A stretch of 64,000 bases of DNA from JAHZKN01 sp965250205 (GTDB lineage: Bacteria; Pseudomonadota; Alphaproteobacteria; Rhizobiales; Hyphomicrobiaceae): assembly GCA_965250205.1 (NCBI GenBank), contig CBDFNK010000019.1, positions 146,234 to 210,233 of the forward strand, given 5' to 3'. A program made the position numbers and the translations under genes. Of the stretch, positions 25,253 through 35,396 are shown one piece after another; position 1 is the stretch's first letter; the number at the start of each line of letters is the position of its first letter. The notes beneath the pieces were generated by a model, which saw nothing but the letters and a program-made list of their open reading frames with translations, ran no database searches and was not told the origin of the DNA.

Positions 25253-26371
25253 TCAAGGCAACTGGCCGCTCGTTGCAACAGCCCAGGTTTCTCCTTTGCC
25301 TTTTGCATCACTTTTTGCACCCGTTGGGGTGACAATTTCACCAATCTGCATTGCGTCGCTACCAGACACGTTGAGAATTTCAATCACGCGTGGCGCTTGG
25401 CTCTTGCTGGCAACGACGACCATACCAACACCGCAGTTGAATGTGCGCAGCATTTCCTGGTCATCGAGGCGAGCATTATCCTGTAGCCAATTGAATACTG
25501 GGAGTTTCGGCAGTGTTGTCAGGTCGACATGGGCGGCCACAGTGTCAGGCAACACACGTGGGATGTTTTCGGATAGGCCGCCGCCTGTAATATGGGCTAA
25601 CGCCTTAATCGCCACACCTGCGCCTCCAGTTTCTTTAAGCGCGGCAAGCAACGGTTTGACATAAATTTGCGTTGGCGACAGCAAGGCGTTGGCGAGATTT
25701 TGATCAGGTGCGAAAGGCGCTGGAGCATCCCACGTTAAGCCAACTTCCGATACGATACGACGGACAAGTGAAAACCCATTTGAGTGGACACCGGAAGCCT
25801 TAAGGCCAATCAGAACGTCGCCCAGTTCGATGTTCCCGGTTGGCAATAGGGCGCCACGTTCCGCTGCACCAACTGCAAAACCTGCTAAATCGTAATCACC
25901 TTCTGCATAAAGGCCGGGCATCTCGGCGGTTTCGCCGCCAATCAATGCGCAGCCTGCTTGTTTACATCCTACCGCGATGCCGGCAACGATATTTTCAGCT
26001 ATGCCCGTTTCCAGTTTGCCAGTTGAAAAGTAATCGAGAAAGAATAAGGGTTCAGCTCCCTGCACAACGAGATCATTGACCGACATGGCAACAAGGTCGA
26101 TGCCCACCGTGTCGTGCTGGTTGCTTTCAATGGCGATTTTGAGCTTAGTGCCCACGCCATCGTTGGCGGCGACAAGAACTGGATCCTGAAAGCCTGCTGC
26201 TTTGAGGTCAAACAACCCACCAAAGCCGCCGACATTGCCCATGGTGCCCGCCCGTGATGTGGCCTCAGCGAGTGGTTTGATAGCTTTGACGAGGCGGTTG
26301 CCCGCGTCAATATCAACACCGGAATCGCGATATGTGATCGGGGCGGGTTGTGGCGCTTGGGTTTTGGTCAT
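25253..26371 (-). CDS. purM: Phosphoribosylformylglycinamidine cyclo-ligase
   Basis: A 372-residue AIR synthetase catalysing the ATP-dependent ring closure that follows purN and purL steps. Starts at ATG 26369-26371; an in-frame upstream start at 26434 lacks conservation. Conserved segments are YRDSGVDIDAGNRLV, VAANDGVGTKLK (ATP site), GIDLVAMSVNDLVVQGAEPLFFLDYF and GGETAEMPG. It is divergent from the DUF2066 gene and is followed by purN. Confidence 0.96.
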   Translation of the reverse strand: MTKTQAPQPAPITYRDSGVDIDAGNRLVKAIKPLAEATSRAGTMGNVGGFGGLFDLKAAGFQDPVLVAANDGVGTKLKIAIESNQHDTVGIDLVAMSVNDLVVQGAEPLFFLDYFSTGKLETGIAENIVAGIAVGCKQAGCALIGGETAEMPGLYAEGDYDLAGFAVGAAERGALLPTGNIELGDVLIGLKASGVHSNGFSLVRRIVSEVGLTWDAPAPFAPDQNLANALLSPTQIYVKPLLAALKETGGAGVAIKALAHITGGGLSENIPRVLPDTVAAHVDLTTLPKLPVFNWLQDNARLDDQEMLRTFNCGVGMVVVASKSQAPRVIEILNVSGSDAMQIGEIVTPTGAKSDAKGKGETWAVATSGQLP

Positions 26372-26658
26372 TTTTTCCAGTGTTCGATGGTTGCCAGGTG
26401 CTTGAAAGTGTTGTGTCGGCCGCCTTATTGGCATGACATGATATCATGCTATGCGTGAGCGATGGTACTGGGTTGACATGGTCTGCAGGGTTGTCGTTCC
26501 CGCTGGTGAATAGATCGTCACAGTGTGCCTGAGTGCGCTTTGTGACATGGCGGCGTGGTACCATTTCCCTAACCGAGCGGCAACGCTTACAGGATAAGGC
26601 AAACGACTTTGGGAGAAACCTGCTGGGGACAACCGGGCGTGGACTGTGGAGAGAGAGC

Positions 26659-27786
26659 ATGACGGATTTGGTTATTGAGCGACGGCGCATGAGGCATTTT
26701 TTTGCCTTTGTCAGTGCCGTGGCTAGTGCCGGGCTTATGCTGTTATGGGCTGGGTCGGCAACTGCGGGCAATGAGGCCGCCTTCACAATTGGCAATTATC
26801 CCGTTGAGGCTCAGGCCAATAATGCTGTAGCGGCCAAAAAGAAGGCGTTGGCAGATGGCCGCAATGCTGCTTTTCGTTCACTTCTGAAGCGTCTGATTCC
26901 CGTGACAGCGTATAGCAGTATTGCACGGCTGAAAGATCTGGACGCAACTGCTTTTATCGATGGTGTTGCGGTGCGCTCTGAGCGCAATTCCGCAACGGAA
27001 TATATTGCCAGCCTGGACTTTTTATTTCGCGCAGAAGAAGTGCGCAATTTGCTTCGGCGGCAGGGGGTTCCCTTTGTCGAAGAGCAGGCACCGACATCCG
27101 TGGTTGTGCCGATTGTTCGCCACGGTGCAAAGGGGCCAATAAAAACAGATTCAGCTTGGAATTCAACATGGCAGGATCTAGATCTCAAAAACGCGTTAAG
27201 CCCGCTGCGGATTGAGCCGTTAAAGCCTGTCGTTCATGGCGACACCATTCGCATGGCGCTGGGGGCGGATAGTAATGCTGAGCGTATTCTTGCAACCGAA
27301 TATCAGTCCGAGCGTGTGATATTGCTGCTTGCGGACGTGGATCAAGCAACCAAAAAAATTAACGTCACGGTTGTCGGGCGTGATGGCGTTGGCCCAATAC
27401 ACTGGACACGCAGTTATAACCTCGTTGATGGCGATGTTACTTATACGCTTGAATTGGTTGCAGTTGTGACGTTGGGCGTTCTTGAGGGGCGCTGGAAGGC
27501 ACTCAAAGCAGAGGCTCAAGGCGGCGTTGGCGCCCTTTCCTCGCCGACCCGAGATGTATTATTGCAAGTTTCATTTTCAGGATTGCATGAGTGGAATGTG
27601 ATTCGCCGCAAACTGCTTGAAATGCCCGGCGTGGAGGATGTAACGATCAATACGGTTTCGGCGCGTTCTGCCAACATGGAGGTGAGCTATCCGGGTGGCG
27701 GTGGTCCACTGGCGGCCGCGCTTCTGGCGCAGGGAATGTCTTTGATGCAGTCCGGCAACGTCTGGTTGCTGGCGATGCGTTACTAA
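26659..27786 (+). CDS. DUF2066 exported protein
   Basis: A 375-residue protein with an N-terminal signal segment (RRRMRHFFAFVSAVASAGLMLLWAGSATAG, given in part: hydrophobic FAFVSAVASAGLMLLWAG) and the DUF2066 domain starting at EAAFTIGNYPVEA. ATG 26659 is chosen because GGAGAGAGAG precedes it; earlier in-frame starts back to 26533 lack a ribosome binding site. The position divergent from purMN and before the CDP-alcohol phosphatidyltransferase is the standard alphaproteobacterial context. Function is unknown; the protein is likely periplasmic. Confidence 0.88.
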   Translation: MTDLVIERRRMRHFFAFVSAVASAGLMLLWAGSATAGNEAAFTIGNYPVEAQANNAVAAKKKALADGRNAAFRSLLKRLIPVTAYSSIARLKDLDATAFIDGVAVRSERNSATEYIASLDFLFRAEEVRNLLRRQGVPFVEEQAPTSVVVPIVRHGAKGPIKTDSAWNSTWQDLDLKNALSPLRIEPLKPVVHGDTIRMALGADSNAERILATEYQSERVILLLADVDQATKKINVTVVGRDGVGPIHWTRSYNLVDGDVTYTLELVAVVTLGVLEGRWKALKAEAQGGVGALSSPTRDVLLQVSFSGLHEWNVIRRKLLEMPGVEDVTINTVSARSANMEVSYPGGGGPLAAALLAQGMSLMQSGNVWLLAMRY

Positions 27787-28058
27787 ATGCGCGGGTTTCG
27801 TCATCAACCATTGCAGCGAATGAAGGGGCTCCGGGACCGGGTTTGCCGTTGATTAATTCGACACATTCCGTTTTAAAGACACGTCTGAGAGGGTGCATGG
27901 GTCATCTAGGCCTTGGGTTGGAGCGCTGAGCTAGGTTATACCGGGGGTATCAAGGTCGGAATATTGGACCTGCAGGCTTGGGTCGGTGAAACGTGAGACA
28001 ACCCCAAAAGAAGATCGCAGTACAGGTGCTGCGTTGGAAGAGTGAAAGATAAGAGCCT

Positions 28059-28589
28059 TTGAGTATCCCAAATCTGATTACCCTCGGCCGGGTTATCCTT
28101 GTTCCGGTCATCTTCTGGCTCCTGATCTCCAAACAAACCGGTGCCGCCTGCGTGGTTTTTTTGGTGGCCGGTATTTCCGACGGAATTGATGGTTTTCTGG
28201 CCAAGCGCTTTGGCTGGCAAACGGAGCTTGGGGCCTATCTTGACCCTTTGGCCGATAAACTTTTGTTGGTGAGCATTTATGTTGCGCTGGGAGTTCTGGG
28301 GGAAATTCCGTCTTGGTTGGCGATTGGCGTTGCCTCGCGTGATATTCTCATTGTTGCCGGCGTGGTTTTGGCTTGGCTCCTCAATCATCCCGTCACAATC
28401 AATCCATTGTGGGTGAGTAAGGCAAACACCGTGGCGCAGATTTTGTTAGCCGGTGTTGTTTTGGCCGACCTTGGCTTTAATCTTGGACTTGAAAATTTGC
28501 GGTGGGTGTTGATTTGGGTGACCGCAGTTTTGACGGCTCTATCGTTGGCAGCTTACCTGCGCCAATGGGTACGACACATGTCTGGCTGA
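28059..28589 (+). CDS. CDP-alcohol phosphatidyltransferase family protein
   Basis: A 176-residue integral membrane enzyme of the PgsA/Cls-related family that swaps CMP of a CDP-lipid for an alcohol. The catalytic signature spans about residues 40-67: SDGIDGFLAKR, then ELGAYLDPLADK, giving the four metal-binding aspartates; the usual Ala-Arg of the motif is Ala-Lys here. About five hydrophobic segments are visible. TTG is used as start, because conservation begins at SIPNLITLGRV. The alcohol acceptor (glycerol phosphate or another) is not determined from sequence. Confidence 0.87.
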   Translation: MSIPNLITLGRVILVPVIFWLLISKQTGAACVVFLVAGISDGIDGFLAKRFGWQTELGAYLDPLADKLLLVSIYVALGVLGEIPSWLAIGVASRDILIVAGVVLAWLLNHPVTINPLWVSKANTVAQILLAGVVLADLGFNLGLENLRWVLIWVTAVLTALSLAAYLRQWVRHMSG

Positions 28590-28705
28590 AGACATGAAAC
28601 AGGTGAGGCTGTGTCTCTGGAGAATGACCCCTGGGTGCGTGCACTGCGTTGCTTCTACGGGCCCTAAATAAAGTTGTCCCTGGACCAAAATGCGTAGGAG
28701 TGGTG

Positions 28706-29800
28706 ATGCACGTTGAACGACATATCTGGTTCTGGCTGGCAGCGTTTGTGCTGCTGATCCTTGGCATCGCCCTCATCAAAGAAATTCTATTGCCGTTTGT
28801 TGTTGGCATTGTGCTGGCCTATTTTCTCAATCCTGTTGCAGACCGGCTTTCGGGGTTGGGATTGAACCGGGCGCTCTCGTCAGCATTGATCGTTGGTGTA
28901 GTGGCCGCTTTGGTCGCCACGGCGCTTTATCTTCTTGCCCCAATATTATTCGCCCAAGCACAACAATTGGCGACGGCGCTGCCCGGCGAAGTCACGCGCC
29001 TGACAGAACTGTTTGAAAACTGGGCGCGAGAACGCCTCGGTGATCGCTATCCGGATGTGCAGCAAGGATTGGTGCAGTCCTCTCAGTCTATGGCTGAAAA
29101 CGTGAGTGGCATCGTTAAATGGTTGGCCGCGTCACTATGGGATCGATCGTTAGCCATTTTCAATTTCATCACCTTGTTATTGGTGACGCCGGTGGTGATG
29201 TTCTACCTGCTGGTGGATTGGCATCCGATGATGAAGAAGTTGGATGGATGGTTGCCGCGTGATCAAGCTGATATTATTCGAGCCCTAGCAAGCGACGTGA
29301 ATGATGCCGTTGCGGCATTCATTCGGGGGCAAGGTGCTGTTTGTCTTATTCTGGGAACGTTTTATGCCCTGGCGTTGTCGTTGCTGGGTCTCAACTATGG
29401 CTTGCTGGTTGGTGTCATGACCGGTGTGTTGACCTTCATCCCGTTTGTCGGATGGGCAACAGGCCTGATTACGGCGACGACATTGGCGATCATTCAATAT
29501 TGGCCAGAGGGTTTGCCGATTGCGCTCGTGGTCGGTGTGTTTGGTCTTGGCCAAGCGCTTGATGCAGCGTTTCTTTCGCCCAAGATCGTCGGGTCAAAGG
29601 TTGGTCTTCATCCCGTATGGCTGATTTTTTCGCTGTTTGTGTTCAGTTATCTTTTTGGGCTTGTCGGTACGTTGGTCGCAGTTCCGCTTGCAGCTGCGCT
29701 TGGCGTCGTTGTGCGTTTTCTTATCAAGCTCTACCTAGGAAGCTCATTCTATCACGGGGCAAAGCAGGTCGAAGGCAAAAAAGGTCAGCGCGCATTATGA
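28706..29800 (+). CDS. AI-2E family (PerM-type) permease
   Basis: A 364-residue multi-pass membrane protein of the AI-2E exporter/PerM family. ATG 28706 follows TAGGAG with 6 bp spacing. The family pattern is visible: two early helices (WFWLAAFVLLILGIALI and LPFVVGIVLAYFLNPVADRLS), a periplasmic helical domain, and late helices with GLLVGVMTGVLTFIPFVGW and GTLVAVPLAAALGVV. Substrate is uncertain; members export autoinducer-2 or ions. The stop overlaps the start of the next gene by 4 bp. Confidence 0.9.
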   Translation: MHVERHIWFWLAAFVLLILGIALIKEILLPFVVGIVLAYFLNPVADRLSGLGLNRALSSALIVGVVAALVATALYLLAPILFAQAQQLATALPGEVTRLTELFENWARERLGDRYPDVQQGLVQSSQSMAENVSGIVKWLAASLWDRSLAIFNFITLLLVTPVVMFYLLVDWHPMMKKLDGWLPRDQADIIRALASDVNDAVAAFIRGQGAVCLILGTFYALALSLLGLNYGLLVGVMTGVLTFIPFVGWATGLITATTLAIIQYWPEGLPIALVVGVFGLGQALDAAFLSPKIVGSKVGLHPVWLIFSLFVFSYLFGLVGTLVAVPLAAALGVVVRFLIKLYLGSSFYHGAKQVEGKKGQRAL

Positions 29801-30516
29801 CCGACAATCGTGAGATGCCTGCCACGCCAAATCGCGATGGGCCGAGCCAATTGGTGCTTAATCTGCCTCATCGCGAAGCTTTGGGGGCTGAGGATTTTTT
29901 TGTCAGTCAATCCAACGCAAGTGCTGTTGATTTGATTGATGCCTGGCCAAACTGGCCGCATTCAGCTGCAGTTGTGGTTGGTCCGCACGGATGCGGAAAA
30001 AGCCATCTGGCACATGTCTGGCAGTTGCGTTCTGGTGCGCAGGTACTCAAAGCCAGCGGAGTCATTGAGGCAAACATTCCAACACTTGAAGAGCGCCAGG
30101 CGGTGGTCGTGGAAGATATTGACCTTGGGCTTGGCGATGAACGTGCGCTGTTTCACATTTTAAATCTCGCCCGCGAAACGCAGTTCTCTGTGCTCGTAAC
30201 GGCCCGTCGCCCACCTGGTGAGCTGAAAATTACATTGCCGGATTTGCGTTCCAGACTGCGCGCTTTGCCAGTGGTGTTGATCGCGATGCCGGACCAGTCC
30301 CTATTGAAGGCTGTATTGGTTAAGCTATTTGGTGATCGCCAACTCGCGATTGAGCCGCACATCATTAACTATTTGTCGACTCGCATGGAGCGTTCTCTGG
30401 AGGCTGCAAACCAACTCGTGCAGGCTGTTGATGACCTCGCGTTGGCAAAAAAGAGCCCGATTACACGGGGCTTGGCGGCACAGGCGTTGGCAAGATTTGG
30501 GTTTGATGAAGAGTGA
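29797..30516 (+). CDS. DnaA-related replication regulator (HdaA-like)
   Basis: A 239-residue AAA+ protein related to the DnaA ATPase core, as in Hda/HdaA, which promotes regulatory inactivation of DnaA at the clamp. The N-terminus has SQLVLNLPH, a likely sliding-clamp-binding QLxLxLP-type motif. Walker A-like GPHGCGKSHLAH lies about residues 61-72 and Walker B-like VVVEDIDLG near 104; the sensor region VTARRPP is present. There is no DNA-binding domain IV. ATG 29797 overlaps the AI-2E stop. The order AI-2E, hdaA, ppk is conserved in Alphaproteobacteria. Confidence 0.9.
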   Translation: MTDNREMPATPNRDGPSQLVLNLPHREALGAEDFFVSQSNASAVDLIDAWPNWPHSAAVVVGPHGCGKSHLAHVWQLRSGAQVLKASGVIEANIPTLEERQAVVVEDIDLGLGDERALFHILNLARETQFSVLVTARRPPGELKITLPDLRSRLRALPVVLIAMPDQSLLKAVLVKLFGDRQLAIEPHIINYLSTRMERSLEAANQLVQAVDDLALAKKSPITRGLAAQALARFGFDEE

Positions 30517-30637
30517 GCGTGAAAGCGGCTCTGTTAGCCTTGTTTTGATCAATTGCGCGGTACAATCGGATGATTGTCATGCTACTGAGACGAAACTGTC
30601 ATTTATGCTGAGTTGGCAGGTGGCTTCGGAGTGAAAA

Positions 30638-32869
30638 ATGAGTGTTGCAAAGAGTAAGGCGCGAGCAACGAAAACAGCGGTGGTCAAGGGTGCTTCGGCC
30701 CCTCGGACCAAGGCCACGACGACCAAAAACCCGGCGGCCAAGGGTGATGATGAGCCACGCTATTACAACCGTGAGCTCTCTTGGTTGCAATTTAACCGTC
30801 GCGTTCTCGAAGAATCGATGAATGAAAAGCAGCCGCTGCTTGAGCGCGTACGCTTTTTATCAATTTCAGCGTCGAACCTTGATGAATTTTATATGGTGCG
30901 TGTGGCGGGCATTCACGGTCAGGTAAGCGCTGGCGTGACGACGCTTACCCAGGATGGGTTGACGCCTGCCCAGCAGCTTGCAGAGATCAATAAATTTGCC
31001 ACCAAGTTGGTGGCAGACAAACAGACCTCGTGGCGCCTATTGCGCAAGTTGCTGCACAAAGATGGTATTGAGATTGTCGAGCCTGGGAATCTTACAAAGG
31101 CCGAAAAAACGTGGTTGGAAACTCATTTTAACAATGAAATTTTCCCGATTCTGACGCCAATCGCAATTGATCCCGCCCACCCGTTCCCGTTCATTCCCAA
31201 TAAAGGGCTGACGGTTGCTGTTGCGATGCATCGTCCGAGCGACGACAAGAGTATGAACGGCTTGATTCCAATACCGCTGCACCTCAAACGGTTTATTCGT
31301 TTGCCGCAAGCCAAAGGCGATACGGAACGGCAATGCTTTATTCGTCTAGAGCAGTTGATTGGGATGTTTGCATCCAAATTGTTTGCGGGCTTTGAGAACC
31401 AAAGCCAAGGTGCGTTTCGCGTACTTCGTGACAGCGATATCGAGATTCAAGAAGAAGCTGAAGATTTGGTGTTGTCGTTTGAAACTTTGCTCAAGCGGCG
31501 GCGTCGTGGCGATGTCATTCGTCTCGAAATTGAAGTGTCGATGCCACGAGATCTGCAAGCCTTTGTTATCAAAGAACTTGAGGCGAGCGGCAACGATGTC
31601 TCTGTCAAGGACGGCCTTTTAGCGGTAGCAGACGTATCGCAGCTGATTATTCCTGAGCGTTCTGATTTGGCATTCAAGCCCTACAATCCGCGCTTTCCAG
31701 AACGCATTCGAGAATTTAATGGTGATTGCTTCGCGGCAATCCGCGCCAAGGATATTATCGTCCATCACCCTTACGAAAGTTTCGACGTGGTACTGCAGTA
31801 TTTGCGTCAGGCGGTGGCTGATCCTAACGTGCTTGCCATCAAGTGGACGCTCTATAGAACCTCTAATGACTCACCAATTGTCGAAGCGTTGAAAGAAGCC
31901 GTGGAAGCAGGAAAATCTGTAACCGCAGTGGTGGAGCTTAAGGCGCGGTTTGATGAGGCGGCGAACATTCGCTGGGCGCGGGATCTGGAAAGTGCCGGTG
32001 TTCATGTGGTTTACGGCTTTATCGAATTGAAGACGCACGCCAAGCTTGGTCTGGTTGTGCGCAGAGAAGGTGGTGATCTTGCAACCTACTGTCACATCGG
32101 TACTGGCAACTATCATCCACAAACGGCGCGCATCTATACTGATCTTTCGTTGTTCACCAAAGACCCTGCGATTGGCCGCGACGTAACCCGCATTCTGAAT
32201 TTTGTCACGGGCTATGGAGAGCCAGGCGAGCTGGAAGCAATGGCGGCAAGCCCGGTCGGGATCCGTCGGCGCATCGTGCAGCATATTGAAGAAGAGATCG
32301 CCTTTGTAAGGGCGGGAAAACCCGCGGCCATTTGGATGAAGATGAATGCACTCGTCGATGGCGAGATTATTGACAAGCTTTATGAAGCATCCGGTGCTGG
32401 TGTAGAGATTGATTTGGTGGTGCGCGGCGTTTGCTGTCTCAAGCCTGGCATTGCAGGAATGTCAGAAAATATTCGCGTGAAGAGCATCATTGGCCGCTTC
32501 TTGGAGCACGCCAGAATCTACTGTTTCGGCCGTGGCTATGGCCTGCCCTCACCTGAGGCTGCAGTTTATATTTCCTCAGCAGATCTAATGCCGCGCAATC
32601 TCAATCGCCGTGTTGAGGCAATGACGCTGCTCACCAATAATACTGTTCACGAGCAGGTCCTGAATCAGATTATGGTAGCTAATCTGTTGGACAACCAGCA
32701 AAGTTGGAAGTTAAACGCAGACGGAGCGTCGACGCGAATAGTGCCAGGGGCTAAACAAGAACCGTTCGATGCGCATAAGTATTTCATGACTAGGCCGTCA
32801 TTGTCCGGACGTGGTCAAGCATTGAAAGAGGACTTCCCGGCGCGCTTTTCGCCTAGATCTAAAGGCTAA
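30638..32869 (+). CDS. ppk: Polyphosphate kinase 1
   Basis: A 743-residue PPK1 that polymerises ATP gamma phosphate into polyphosphate and can reverse the reaction. After a Lys/Ala-rich N-terminus come YYNRELSWLQFNRRVLEE, and the catalytic histidines in the phospholipase D-like domains: ELKTHAKLGLVVRREG (autophosphorylated His) and HIGTGNYHPQTARIYTDL. The later EHARIYCFGRG and SSADLMPRNLNRRVE are also diagnostic. GGAGTGAAAAATG gives a clear start. It is followed 15 bp later by ppx. Confidence 0.97.
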   Translation: MSVAKSKARATKTAVVKGASAPRTKATTTKNPAAKGDDEPRYYNRELSWLQFNRRVLEESMNEKQPLLERVRFLSISASNLDEFYMVRVAGIHGQVSAGVTTLTQDGLTPAQQLAEINKFATKLVADKQTSWRLLRKLLHKDGIEIVEPGNLTKAEKTWLETHFNNEIFPILTPIAIDPAHPFPFIPNKGLTVAVAMHRPSDDKSMNGLIPIPLHLKRFIRLPQAKGDTERQCFIRLEQLIGMFASKLFAGFENQSQGAFRVLRDSDIEIQEEAEDLVLSFETLLKRRRRGDVIRLEIEVSMPRDLQAFVIKELEASGNDVSVKDGLLAVADVSQLIIPERSDLAFKPYNPRFPERIREFNGDCFAAIRAKDIIVHHPYESFDVVLQYLRQAVADPNVLAIKWTLYRTSNDSPIVEALKEAVEAGKSVTAVVELKARFDEAANIRWARDLESAGVHVVYGFIELKTHAKLGLVVRREGGDLATYCHIGTGNYHPQTARIYTDLSLFTKDPAIGRDVTRILNFVTGYGEPGELEAMAASPVGIRRRIVQHIEEEIAFVRAGKPAAIWMKMNALVDGEIIDKLYEASGAGVEIDLVVRGVCCLKPGIAGMSENIRVKSIIGRFLEHARIYCFGRGYGLPSPEAAVYISSADLMPRNLNRRVEAMTLLTNNTVHEQVLNQIMVANLLDNQQSWKLNADGASTRIVPGAKQEPFDAHKYFMTRPSLSGRGQALKEDFPARFSPRSKG

Positions 32870-32884
32870 TGTGGGGTTTGTTTA

Positions 32885-34423
32885 TTGGCAGGCGTATTCG
32901 AAATGTTTCGTGAGCGCCATCTGGCTGAGAAATTTGAACCGCTGGGTGTCATCGACATTGGTTCAAACTCGGTCCGGTTGGTGATTTATGAAGGCACCGT
33001 GCGCGCGGCGGCGCCACTGTTCAACGAAAAAGTGTTGTGCGGGCTCGGCAAGCAAGTGGCGAGTACTGGTAAGCTCGGCGATGAAGCAATTGCTCAGGCG
33101 CTGGCTGCATTGGTTCGATTTCGTTCCATTTCGCACGTTCTTGGCACCAAGGTCTTTCGCGCACTTGCAACGGCTGCTGTGCGGGACGCCGAAGATGGCG
33201 CGGACTTTATAAAACGTTGCGAAGAGGTTTGCGGTACCAAAATTGAAATTTTGTCCGGCGCCAAAGAGGCCGAGCTTGTCGCTCATGGCATACGCATGGG
33301 TTTTTGTAACCCGTCAGGGATTGCTGGCGACCTGGGTGGTGGCAGTCTTGAATTGATTGATGTCTCGGGCGACCAACTCCTCAATTCCGTGACAACGCCG
33401 CTTGGCGGGCTGCGCATGATTGATGCTACGGGCGACAGTGTGGATAAAGCTGGCAATCTGATTGATGCGGAACTTGATAAGATTGACTGGCTCAGGTCAG
33501 GCAAAGATCGGCCATTCTATGCCGTTGGGGGTACATGGCGGGCGATAGCAAAGGTGCACATGGAGGCGACGGGTTATCCGCTGCGTGTGATGCAAGGTTA
33601 TTCCATCCCGACTCAGGATGCGATTGCGTTCTGCACGTCAATCCGAAAGTCAAAAAAGATCTCTACAATTACTGGTATGCAGGCGGCCAGTCGCGCTCGT
33701 CGTGAGGTGCTACCGTTTGGTGCTTACGCGCTTGAGAGATTACTCAAACGAATCTCGCCTTCTGAAGTGGTAATGTCCGTCTTTGGTATTCGTGAGGGCA
33801 CTCTCTATGACTTACTGCCACGTTACGAACAGAACAAAGACCCACTATTGCGCTTCTGTGAAGGGTATGCCCAATTGCGCTCCAGGTCGTTCGATCATGC
33901 CAAGGAGTTGTGTGCCTGGACAGACCCATTGTTTGCTGCTGAGTATTTGGTTGAGACGGACGAAGAGCGACGTCTGCGCCATGCGGCCTGTTTGATTTCT
34001 GATATTGGATGGCGGGCTCATTCCGACTATCGCGGAGAACAGAGCCTCAACTCTATCGCTCACTCCGGCATGTCAGGGATTGACCATGCAGGGCGCATTT
34101 TCTTGGCGCTTTCGGTTTACTATCGCCACGTGGGTTCCTCGCCGCGTGATGGGGATCCGATGGCGCAACGGTTGAAATTAGAGATCACCAAGCGTTGGGA
34201 TCGCCGGGCACGCATTGTGGGCGCTGCTATCCGCTGTGCGCATATGTTGTCGATTGGTATGCCGGGCGTGATTGATGTGACACGCTTGGTGTATGAGGAA
34301 GAAGACCGCCTTATTCTAAAGTTACCCAAGGTGTATGCCGGGCTTGACGGTGACCGATTGCGCCATCGTCTTGATACCTTGGCGGAACTCGTCAACTGCC
34401 AGGCTGACGTGAATATTGTATAA
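32885..34423 (+). CDS. ppx: Exopolyphosphatase (Ppx/GppA)
   Basis: A 512-residue Ppx/GppA phosphatase releasing phosphate from polyphosphate ends, the counterpart of the preceding ppk. The ASKHA-fold phosphate loop is VIDIGSNSVRLVIYEG (about residues 22-37) and the second loop is IAGDLGGGSLELIDV (about 145). TTG 32885 has GGGG upstream; ATG 32903 in the same frame is an alternative. The C-terminal HD-like half (SDIGWRAHSDYRG) matches alphaproteobacterial homologues. Confidence 0.94.
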   Translation: MAGVFEMFRERHLAEKFEPLGVIDIGSNSVRLVIYEGTVRAAAPLFNEKVLCGLGKQVASTGKLGDEAIAQALAALVRFRSISHVLGTKVFRALATAAVRDAEDGADFIKRCEEVCGTKIEILSGAKEAELVAHGIRMGFCNPSGIAGDLGGGSLELIDVSGDQLLNSVTTPLGGLRMIDATGDSVDKAGNLIDAELDKIDWLRSGKDRPFYAVGGTWRAIAKVHMEATGYPLRVMQGYSIPTQDAIAFCTSIRKSKKISTITGMQAASRARREVLPFGAYALERLLKRISPSEVVMSVFGIREGTLYDLLPRYEQNKDPLLRFCEGYAQLRSRSFDHAKELCAWTDPLFAAEYLVETDEERRLRHAACLISDIGWRAHSDYRGEQSLNSIAHSGMSGIDHAGRIFLALSVYYRHVGSSPRDGDPMAQRLKLEITKRWDRRARIVGAAIRCAHMLSIGMPGVIDVTRLVYEEEDRLILKLPKVYAGLDGDRLRHRLDTLAELVNCQADVNIV

Positions 34424-34490
34424 GATCGTTGCCTGATACCTTCTACGATGAATGCCTTATCAACAGCTCTAGGGATGAAACAACACGATT

Positions 34491-35375
34491 ATGGCCGACG
34501 ACCCCTACGCTATTCTCGGTGTTGAAAAAGGTGCGTCTAACGATACCGTGCGCCGCGCCTATCTTAAGCTAGTCAAAGAACTGCACCCCGACGTCAATCC
34601 GTCACCAGAAGCCGAAGCGCGCTTTAAAACTATTTCTGCTGCGTATGATCTTGTGGGCGATCCAGAAAAACGCGCGCGATTTGATCGCGGTGAGATCAAC
34701 GCAGATGGTGAACCAATACGCCCAAGATGGGCGGGTGGTCGCGGTGGCGGGCCGCATAGTGGGCATCCCTTTGGCGATTTCTTTTCCGATACGTTTGCGG
34801 GTGCTGGCGGTCCAGGTGGTTTTGCAGATGCGCGTGGCTTTCAGCGCCGCGGCCGCGATTTACGCTATAATTTAGAAGTGTCTTTTCTTGAATCTGCGCT
34901 GGGTGCCAAAAAGCGGGTTACGCTGCCGGAGGGTGGGGCATTAGAGTTGACCGTGCCAGCTGGCGTGCGGGAGGGCCAGGTGTTGCGCCTCAAGGGTAAG
35001 GGCGCGCCCGGGTTTTCAAACGGCGCATCTGGGGATGCGTTGGTCGAGATCAAGGTCGCCCGTCATCCGCAATTTACGCGCAAGAAAGATGACGTGTTTT
35101 TAGACGTACCGATTACGCTGGATGAAGCTGTGCTAGGGGCGAAAATAGCCGTGCAAACTTTGACCGGGCGGGTGCAGTTGCAAGTGCCCAAGGGTACCAG
35201 CTCTGGCAAGACCTTTCGACTTCGAGGCAAAGGCATCAAGCCCACAACGGGCACCACGGCGGGCGATCAACTGGTCACAGTACGGATCGAGATGCCCGAG
35301 ACAATTGATGAGGAGTTGCAGGAATTCTTCAGACAGTGGCGCGCAAAAAATGGTTATGATGTTGCTCGCAAATAG
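34491..35375 (+). CDS. DnaJ-like J-domain co-chaperone (CbpA type)
   Basis: A 294-residue class II J-protein stimulating DnaK. The J domain (residues 1-70) has PYAILGVEKGASNDTVRRAY and the essential HPD in KELHPDVN. A Gly-rich linker (residues about 80-115) and two C-terminal beta domains follow (LELTVPAGVREGQVLRLKG, FLDVPITLDEAVLGAKI). The Cys-rich zinc domain of DnaJ proper is missing, hence the CbpA-like call. It lies 67 bp after ppx. Confidence 0.92.
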   Translation: MADDPYAILGVEKGASNDTVRRAYLKLVKELHPDVNPSPEAEARFKTISAAYDLVGDPEKRARFDRGEINADGEPIRPRWAGGRGGGPHSGHPFGDFFSDTFAGAGGPGGFADARGFQRRGRDLRYNLEVSFLESALGAKKRVTLPEGGALELTVPAGVREGQVLRLKGKGAPGFSNGASGDALVEIKVARHPQFTRKKDDVFLDVPITLDEAVLGAKIAVQTLTGRVQLQVPKGTSSGKTFRLRGKGIKPTTGTTAGDQLVTVRIEMPETIDEELQEFFRQWRAKNGYDVARK

Positions 35376-35396
35376 AGCCAACGGCTATCTGAGCCA